From NCBI GenBank assembly GCA_944470555.2, contig OX104130.1, positions 61,509,160-61,573,159 on the forward strand: a stretch of DNA of 64,000 bases. Direction: 5' to 3'. Both the position numbers and the translations under genes were made by a program. How positions within the stretch are numbered: the first letter of the stretch is position 1; each line of letters starts with the position of its first letter. Below, in pieces: positions 56,931 through 64,000 of the stretch. This stretch comes from Heterobilharzia americana. Lineage: Eukaryota > Platyhelminthes > Trematoda > Strigeidida > Schistosomatidae. The notes below the pieces were generated by a model. That model was not told the origin of the DNA and did no database searches. It saw only the letters and a list, made by a program, of their open reading frames with translations.

Positions 56931-57350
56931 ACACATACCTAATCACTGTCTACTTAGTTGTGCGCAAGATTAGCTTTGAAGTAGGTGTAGGTTAGCAACA
57001 GTTTAGAAGTGACTCGATTAAAACATGTCATCTTTTCATGAAGTTGTTATTTGTCGATTTGAGTTGTATAGGGAAGTGTAGACCTCCTGGTTGAGGTTCA
57101 CGTGATTCTATACCGGTTATCATTATTGTCATTTTATTCGTCATACTGAATTACGTTATTGATTTTCATCCTTTCATGATCTGCTTTTACCACTTTCAAC
57201 AACTTCGTGTCTCCCCCGCATTTCTAAATCTTTCATCTTCGTGCCTTCTTGGTTGATGTACTGATATGAGATATGAAAACGTGAACCGTTAAGCAGTTAT
57301 TTCGGGTACGGTATTTGTTGTGACTGACTAACCTGATTCTGATATCTTTG
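56931..57350 (+). mobile_element. RTE-like family A, decayed 3' fragment
   Basis: TTTGAAGTAGGTGTAGGTTAG, TGTCATCTTTTCATGAAG and TTGAGTTGTATAGGGAAGTG follow the order of 52460-52570 with heavy decay. Confidence 0.6.
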
Positions 57351-57910
57351 AAATAACACTTCCGTGTTATAAATGCTGATGTTAGACGGTTACTGTTGAG
57401 ACGGAATTGTAATTTCCATCGTTCAGTGAATATAGTCTTCGTGAAACGGTGAAGAAAACCTTTCTTTAAAAGGTGATGTGGAACAGAACTTTACAAACGC
57501 TTGTCATTGTTCATACATATGTGTCAGTGTAATTCTATGTGTTCAAGGCTCTACATTGATTTTGTCTTTCTGGCAATTCTAGACACTAAACATCGGTATA
57601 TGAATCAACAATTTGATCCTACTGGCTGTTAATCTGCTTAGTTCACTTATATATCATGAAATTTATTACTTTATTATGAGTTGTAATAGAAAGTGATAAA
57701 GGAAAAGAAATTGTGATCTCAGTGAATAGTCAACGCGTAAACACTGATTGTATATGCGTGTGTGTGTGGAAGTGATAGTTTAGACAAGTGTAGTTATATT
57801 CTGCTATATACATATAGCATCAATTATAGAGCATGTTTATTCGATTTTGATGGTATTGTGTTGTCTGAACTGGATGGTTTAATCGTGAAGCTTTCATTAT
57901 CATTCTAGAC
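57351..57910. other. Intron sequence, nothing recognised
   Basis: No repeat recognised. Confidence 0.5.
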
Positions 57911-58322
57911 AACAGCATTATCATCATCAACATAGAACCAGGCATCACTGCGTAACGATCCGAGTTACCACACCTCATATCAATACATCAAGTAGAAAGG
58001 TAGTGAAGTGGAAGATGAAGATAAGAAAATTCAGTCAAAAGAGATATAAAGTACGAAAAAGAGAAAGGAAGAATGAGAAAATGGTGAGATTCGGTATAGC
58101 GTCCTTAAGATGAGGATGGTGTGTGTATACATCTGCGCCACTGACATCTGTTCTGAGTCACATCACCTAGAGTCTCCAACCACTGGTTCCTCTTGTCCCG
58201 CGGATCCCAACCGGCTAGTCTACATCGCCCGACATGGCTCAAACCAATAGTCAAAGACTTCATACATTCATGCCATGTTTTAGTCTTGCTACCTCTAGCC
58301 TTTTCCCAGCCTGGACAGTAGC
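57911..58322 (-). mobile_element. RTE-like family A, 3' end
   Basis: Plus strand ATTATCATCATCAACATAG tail, AGTTACCACACCTCATATC, CACTGGTTCCTCTTGTCCC; same layout as 722-1170. Confidence 0.85.
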
Positions 58323-59274
58323 CAGTCAGACAACAGTATCAGCACAAATCAACCAACTCACTGAACACAACACCGCTAAAATCATCCTCGAGCTAAAAAT
58401 ATTCATCATGTTTGGTAAACCTTCTTGGTAAAATTATGAGCAATAAATTCTGACTAAAATGTCATCCACTTTGGTGTAATCTATATAATAAAAGTATTAT
58501 AATCCAGTGATTGTACTCTCTACCACAGTGCTCAAATCCTGCTCTTATATTAAAGATGTAAATTCTAACACATTTGCCGATTGGCAAGATGCTCACCGGT
58601 AGACTCTACGGTCTTGAACCTTATCTCATATTGTATCGCAGTATGGAGTAATGCATAGTCAAGAATTACGTTGAAATGATTAGACTATGCTCTTGTTATT
58701 GTTTAGTCGTTCTAAAACTGATACCAATATGTTTCTTCTGTATACACTACTGAACGAAGTTTTTATATTTGCTAGTTGTCATTCTAACATACGTGTATCT
58801 AGATAGCCTCAAGGATTTCTTAACTGAACTATTTATTTTCTTAGATTAAAGTTAGATCTTGTCAATGATTGAAAATATGCTTAAAATGCACCTTGAATGG
58901 AATATTTGGTAGGTATAGAAACGCGCGCACTCAAGGTCATTCACGACCAATCGTGTGCCATTCAATTCAAATTGATCAATGTTAACGTTACTTTAGTGAA
59001 TGTAATCTGTGATAATCAGTTACGTGTTGTTATAAGGTGGTAACTGAACTTGAAAGGAAACATAATTCATGGCAGGATTATGGTATCAAGCTCAGCTACT
59101 ATTAACTCTTCAACTGTAATGAGATGTTGGTATGATCTTATTCATCTATTTTGCATACTTCATGTACCAGAATTGTAACATCCTGCTTAGTCATTGTACA
59201 AAGTCTTTTATATCATTCCCCCCCCCACCGTTCTCAATTATATCCTATGTGATAAACTTTCCATTTTTATGTAG
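58323..59274. other. Intron sequence, nothing recognised
   Basis: No repeat or RNA motif recognised. Confidence 0.5.
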
Positions 59275-59483
59275 TGTACCAAAATTGTCAACTAATGACG
59301 TAGAAGGTATTATTCGACATGTGGATAGTCTCATGAATCCTCAGATTGCTAATACATCAAAAACAAATTCATCAGTGATAATGACAACAACGAGTATTGT
59401 TGACAGTGAGCCTAGCGATATTGGTGATGGTGGTGTAGCTGATCGAAAAAATTATTGCTTCAATCCTGATCTACCTGAATTAG
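59275..59483 (+). CDS. RUNDC3: RUNDC3-like gene, last recognised exon
   Basis: Acceptor TTATGTAG; phase 2 entry, then VPKLSTNDVEGIIRHVDSLM, SSVIMTTTSIVDSEPSDIGD and NYCFNPDLPEL, leaving phase 1 at GTATGC. The first AG reading keeps the frame open back into 56101. Reading through the donor adds five residues and a stop at 59498-59500, so this could be a terminal exon in one form. Acidic and serine-rich; no domain recognised. Confidence 0.68.
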
Positions 59484-59623
59484 GTATGCATTTTCTATGA
59501 TATGTTTTTTTTAAAACAAAAGGTTTCATCATTACTAAAAGAAAGTAATTTTAGATTTAGATTTGTTTCACTTAGTTTAAAAGATAAGTAGGAAATTATT
59601 AATGCATATTGGTTAGCAGAGGA

Positions 59624-59668
59624 ATCCAGGACGCGCGTTTCGCCCTATTTGGGACTCGTCAGCTGGAT
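59624..59668 (-). ncRNA. Hammerhead ribozyme, Sm-alpha type, intact core
   Basis: Minus strand: stem I ATCCAG/CTGGAT, core CTGACGA, stem II GTCC-CAAATA-GGGC (one T-G pair), GAAA, ACGCGCGTC with cleavage site GTC. Matches the known schistosome hammerhead. Confidence 0.88.
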
Positions 59669-59820
59669 GTACCTCCCCCTTCAATGAGTAATATTGTTCC
59701 TATTAGAACTCAAACTCGGGAACGATCACTTCAACCTCCAAGATGTTATTCACTACACCACTGAGTCACGATAACCACTTCTTGTAAGACGAGTATGGTT
59801 TTAATGTTGTTGCTTTCATG

Positions 59821-59865
59821 ATCCAGCTGATGAGTCCCAAATAGGATGAAACGCACGTCCTGGAT
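59821..59865 (+). ncRNA. Hammerhead ribozyme, Sm-alpha type, intact core
   Basis: Stem I ATCCAG (59821-59826)/CTGGAT, core CTGATGA (59827-59833), stem II GTCC-CAAATA-GGAT, GAAA (59848-59851), GTC (59857-59859). All core bases present. Confidence 0.88.
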
Positions 59866-60303
59866 TCTAATGCTAACCATTATCCATCATTAATACACAA
59901 TCGAAACACAAACAATATCAAGGTATCCGCGTAGGAGCCCATATGCTAATAGAAACAGCTTCATTCGGTCCTCTCAACAATGGGATAATACAAGGAACAA
60001 CATTATAAGTAGAAGTCAATCCATTTTCCCTTCAATGTAATGCTTTTATACATTCAGAACATTTTAAATCAGAAAGTAATTTATTTATTATGACCAGAAG
60101 CCGATGTCAAGTAAACAAATTCTTATTACAAAACTATAATGTAATATTTTGTTCTCGATTTAAACTGTATACCTGTTGATATTTAATAACAGTGTAATCC
60201 AACTCAGCAGCCCAATATAGATCTATGTCAAACTGTGAGCCGCAACTTATGTTTGAGGAGTCATGATACTACTTAGTTTATCATCCAGATTGAAGTGTGC
60301 GTG

Positions 60304-60372
<69 letters not shown>
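60304..60372. repeat. (TAG)n microsatellite
   Basis: About 22 units; the poly-serine ORF at 60263-60475 is its shadow. Confidence 0.97.
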
Positions 60373-60689
60373 GGTTCAAAAGTGGGGAGTCATCGCTTTA
60401 AAAATGAGAGTATATGTAAGCCAATGTGAGTTACGTCTCGAGTTTTTGTCATTTGCAAATTTCATTGTGTGTTGACAAAGTTAAAAGTTAGCATAAAAAT
60501 ACGAACCAATGATACTGGAGGACATTCACATACACACACCATGACCTTGTGGCTGCCATGGCAACGGATATGATGAATATTGATGCTGATTCAGTTTATT
60601 TCCATGTTTCAGCCAGGATTATATCACGAGTCAGCAACTGCTTGGAGAGATTTATGTACTAAAGCATAGGCCCATACCTACTGTGCGAC
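60373..60689. other. Nothing recognised
   Basis: No repeat or coding signal recognised. Confidence 0.5.
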
Positions 60690-62215
60690 TACCCAGATCC
60701 TATTAGGTCAAACTGCTCAGGTTAACTGAAGTTCTGGATTATCGTATGGCAATCAGACATGCTCCCTCCTGACTAGTTTCAATCACTGACTGTCTCAGTC
60801 TTCAAAAAAGACGAGAAGTCCTGTTGTGATAACCACAGAGAAATCAGTGTGAACAACGTGTCCAAGTTCTATAATCTTTAGACGGAAAACCTGAGAAGAC
60901 CTGACCATGGGATGTATTGACCAGAGATTCATCCTCCACCAGGTTCTGGAACACAGACACACTTACCGATCCCGGACACTGGCTATATTTGCGTGCCCGA
61001 AGATGTCATTCAATTATATCCATTTAGAGGTCTTATAAAAGTGTCTCTCACTGAAAAAAATTGCCGAGTAAGTACATCACTGTTTTGAAAACCCTGTGCT
61101 GGAACACTTGTGGGGTGATAGAACCTATGATGAGTTGTCTGCATCAAGTGATGCCCCTCAAGGATGTCCACTCTCTCCATACCCCTTCAACTTTATCATA
61201 AGCGCACTTATGGAGGCCACTCTCTCTTCATCTGACTTCACAGGAGATTGTTTAACAGATCTAGATCTAGTACGCAGATGACAATCCTGTTACATGAAGG
61301 CGCACGGTGACAAGACGCAAAGTTTTATGAACACTGAGTAGCAGTTTGAGAATATTTAGGATGTCCTTCTTGTCACACAGATGGAAATTGTTGCTCCACG
61401 ACTGGTCCTTGCTTAAGAATTGGTTCAAACTGTTGACGACGATTTACTTCACCTATCTGGAAAGGAAGTCGGGTCAGCTCTGGTGCGTTGGTCAGTGACC
61501 GACGAAATCTCTGTACGCTTGCGAAAGGCTTGATTAGATTTCACCAATCTACACTACTTTTGGTGCCGCCTTGATATCTGATTGACTATTAGTGGTCAAG
61601 TGTACTGCGTTTCAGTTCACTGCTCTACTATATGGATATGAAACGTGGTGGCCAAAGGTAGAAAGCGTGAGAAGAATCCAGGCGTTCGATCACCGTTGTC
61701 TTTGTAGTATTGCTCGTGTTCCTTGAAACCAATACATCAGTAATGCAGAAGTCAGGTGTAGAGTGTTAAGGAGGAGAGAAACGTCAGTTGATGAGGTTGT
61801 GAACCTTCATTGATTGAGATGGCTGAAGTATATATTACTGAAGCCTAGTACAGTTTTTCCCAACGTGGAATGTTAAGTATAGTTGATTTTGGTTGGAGAA
61901 AGGTTAGAGGTAAGCAAATTGCAACACGGTATCAGTTTCTTAAGTTGCTGACTGTTTGGTCTGAGCCATAAAGGAGAATGTAGACTTTTCGATTGTAGTC
62001 CGTGGGACTACAAAAACTGTTGACTGGAGACTCTAGGTGATATACATCAGAATCGTTCTTTGTGGAGCAGATGTATCAATGCACACTACCGACTTTCCAT
62101 CACTTTTGACTTGTTTCTGTTTTATTTCTTCATTGTTCATCTTGTTGTATTCTCATCAAATGTGTGGCAACTTTAACCGCCCTTAGGCTGTAGTACGAGG
62201 TCATATGCTTGTGTT
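60690..62215 (+). mobile_element. RTE-like family A, RT to C-terminus, decayed
   Basis: DAPQGCPLSPYPFNFIISAL (61145-61210), then TACGCAGATGAC = YADD at 61271-61282 in another frame, then relics of SVTDEISVRLRKA (61495-61530), LLYGYETWWPKVE (61620-61665) and the WLGHVLRM region (61815-61840), ending near CTTTAACCGCCCTTAGG. Confidence 0.85.
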
Positions 62216-62512
62216 GTCCCGAAATTCAACTGATTGCAAACAACTTTGTAAACTATAATTTTCTAAGATTCTGTGGTTTTTTTCTGTCTATGTATAACCC
62301 GTGCATATACTAGCTGCCTCGCCATTTTCAGCTCTAAAACTATCGATAGTAGTGACAAGTTTATTTCAGCTAAGCAGTTGTTATAAGTGAGTTTTTTCTT
62401 CAGGTAGATAATTCACTTTACATTCCTAAACGGTATTACATTTTCTCCACTTTTTCATCTGTGTTATTCGAATCATATGCCAATGGCTATCATTCCGTAT
62501 TATTATTACCAC

Positions 62513-62554
<42 letters not shown>

Positions 62555-62769
62555 GTATACTTTAGTTTCATATGATTTGTTTCCATATATCTGACAAGTG
62601 AATATTTCTAATAGTAAGTTTGATGAAAACACTGATGCTGCATACACACATACAATGAAATATGTTAGGTGAAACATTTCATGTGATGAAAATGTTTCCT
62701 AAAAAAACATCAATATACGCAAACTGATATTAGCGGTTACGTTGTTATTGAAAAGAAGATTTTCAACCT
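62216..62769. repeat. Unassigned sequence with (ATT)n microsatellite
   Basis: The (ATT)n run is at 62513-62554; nothing else recognised. Confidence 0.7.
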
Positions 62770-63410
62770 TTTACTACTGTATTCATGAACAATAATGGCT
62801 GTATCAAGAAGGTAGAAGATTTACTAAAGAGCGAAAATATGTATCAACCATTTACGACTGACCTTATCCAAAAGTTTAACATTCAAGCCAACAGAATCTT
62901 GAAGGAGCTCTGATTGAAAGCAGGAGAAATAAACAAACATGACAAATAAGTGGATGAAATCGAATGAATATTTTGTCCGTCTGTTTTACAAAAGACCAAA
63001 ACTACCCAAACTAGACTTCCCTCTACGATCAATCGCCTCAATTCCGGGAACTGCAATCTACAATCTATCTAAAGAGCTTTTGAGAGGACTGAAGTACCTT
63101 ATAGAGTCATGTAAACATCCCATCAAATCACTGACATAGTTTGTTGGAAGGTCCAAAAGTATTGACATAGACAACGACGAGTGCATGGTGTTCTATGATA
63201 TCATAGCATTGTATACATCATCTGAACACCTGACCAGGGGTACTGTCTTTCCTCCTCACTGAAAACAAAAGGCTTTCGGAACGCACAAAACTTCAGTATT
63301 CAAGCCTGATGAAACTCATTGATCTTCTGATAACATACTTCCAATTTAATAGTAAGATATACAAATGAAAGGAACTACAATAGGATCACTGATTCCTGGA
63401 TTAATTGCGT
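62770..63410 (+). mobile_element. Penelope-like element, RT fragment
   Basis: Frames give RPKLPKLDFPLRSIASIPGT, AIYNLSKELLRGLKYLIE (62990-63115), then MVFYDIIALYTSSEHL (motif A region, 63185-63230) and LMKLIDLLITYFQFNSKIYK (63308-63365). This is the order of a Penelope RT. Frameshifted; no arms seen. Confidence 0.82.
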
Positions 63411-63412
63411 AA

Positions 63413-64000
63413 GTAGGAATGCCATGCTAATGCTCCCTTCTCTAGGGAAAGCAATGGCTAGAAAAGGTCGGCGCAAAAAATATGACACTCGCCACTGCCT
63501 CGTGGTATACTGATGCCGGAGAAATGGGTTCATAGTCGGATTCGCAAACAGCAAAATAAAATCTCGAAACTCAACAAAGACCATGTGTGACAGGCGGGAA
63601 ACAGATGTCCCATACTAACACTTCTTTTCTATAGTGTGGGTAACCGGGAAGTGTCAACTGCCTTCTGTCAGCACTCAAGTTCCCTCAGATCATTATCCAC
63701 CTTCCATATTCTTAGCTTCGAATCTCCCTTTACGTGTCTCGGTCGATAATCAATCCTACATCATTTTTTATTTGTCTGACGTGGTGTCCACTGATCTCAA
63801 CTCAGCGGTGGACACATATTTCTTGCTGAGTTATAGATAGATAGGGTCGGAGAAAGGTTGCCGATCCTTCTAGAACACGTGTTTGAACGTTGATCACGTA
63901 TCAGCTTGAACACGTGTGTCTACGCTTAAGTTGATGTAGAAAAACTGCTGCAGCAGGACCATTATGAGTGTTGCTTGACGGTGAGAATAATAAGGCCACT
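63413..64000 (+). mobile_element. RTE-like family A, leader and endonuclease fragment
   Basis: Runs parallel to 28790-30060: TTCGCAAACAGCAAAATAAA, TTCGAATCTCCCTTTACG, ATAGGGTCGG, GATCCTTCTAGAACACGTG, TTGATCACGTATC. The middle of the endonuclease is deleted relative to that copy. Continues off the right edge. Confidence 0.82.

Larger units (their letters stand above)
59605..60010. repeat. Sm-alpha-like repeats, opposed pair with two intact hammerheads
   Basis: Minus unit from 59605 and plus unit to about 59885 (tail CTAACCATTATCCATCATT), sharing a tRNA-like head in reverse (AACTCAAACTCGGGAACGAT, TTATTCACTACACCACTGAG). Further Sm-alpha flank (GGTATCCGCGTAGGAGCCC) runs to 60010. Confidence 0.85.

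Noticed and set aside
60263..60475. Poly-serine ORF
   Set aside because: Shadow of the (TAG)n microsatellite.
1..64000. CRISPR arrays, bacterial operons, rRNA genes
   Set aside because: No regularly spaced direct repeats, no ribosome-binding sites or operon-like gene packing, no rRNA segments; the window is eukaryotic.

Overview
The window looks like nuclear DNA of a blood fluke (Schistosoma or a close trematode; species not determined). It is AT-rich and gene-poor, and it holds retroelement families typical of schistosomes: RTE-like non-LTR elements, Penelope-like elements with a GIY-YIG endonuclease, gypsy-like LTR/gag remnants, and tRNA-headed short repeats carrying hammerhead ribozymes of the Sm-alpha kind. 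Gene structure agrees. In both conserved genes the 5' introns are only 29-57 bp and later introns run to several kilobases, a known schistosome habit.

Two conserved protein genes lie divergently. On the minus strand, ELP1 (largest Elongator subunit, also called IKBKAP) starts at 14913. Five small exons sit at 14913-14275, exon 6 at 4369-4173 and exon 7 at 1722-1541; the rest lies beyond the left edge. On the plus strand, a RUNDC3A/B-like gene (RUN domain plus coiled coil) runs from about 27487 to 59483 in ten recognised exons. Its first exon or exons and its end were not found. All junction phases used here are consistent.

Almost everything else is repeat. Introns of ELP1 hold 3' fragments of RTE-like elements (families A and B here) and short repeats. 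Between the two genes, 15-27 kb holds a CR1-like reverse transcriptase fragment, a near-identical direct repeat pair (15577/21671) and a near-identical inverted pair (18118/24832), with no recognisable gene. The RUNDC3 introns hold RTE-A and RTE-B copies, five Penelope-like fragments (four with inverted arms), a perfect 802 bp LTR-gag palindrome, and many hammerhead repeats, often nested.

The best candidates for something new are: (1) three different tRNA-headed short repeat families that each place a hammerhead fold after the tRNA-like head and often occur as opposed pairs; (2) the perfect LTR-gag palindrome at 34298-35099 with a possible 4 bp target duplication; (3) inverted arms around every Penelope-like copy whose two ends are visible, one of which also contains a hammerhead-like fold; (4) RTE fragments lying mostly in sense with the host gene. 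All calls come from reading the sequence; no alignment or folding program was run.
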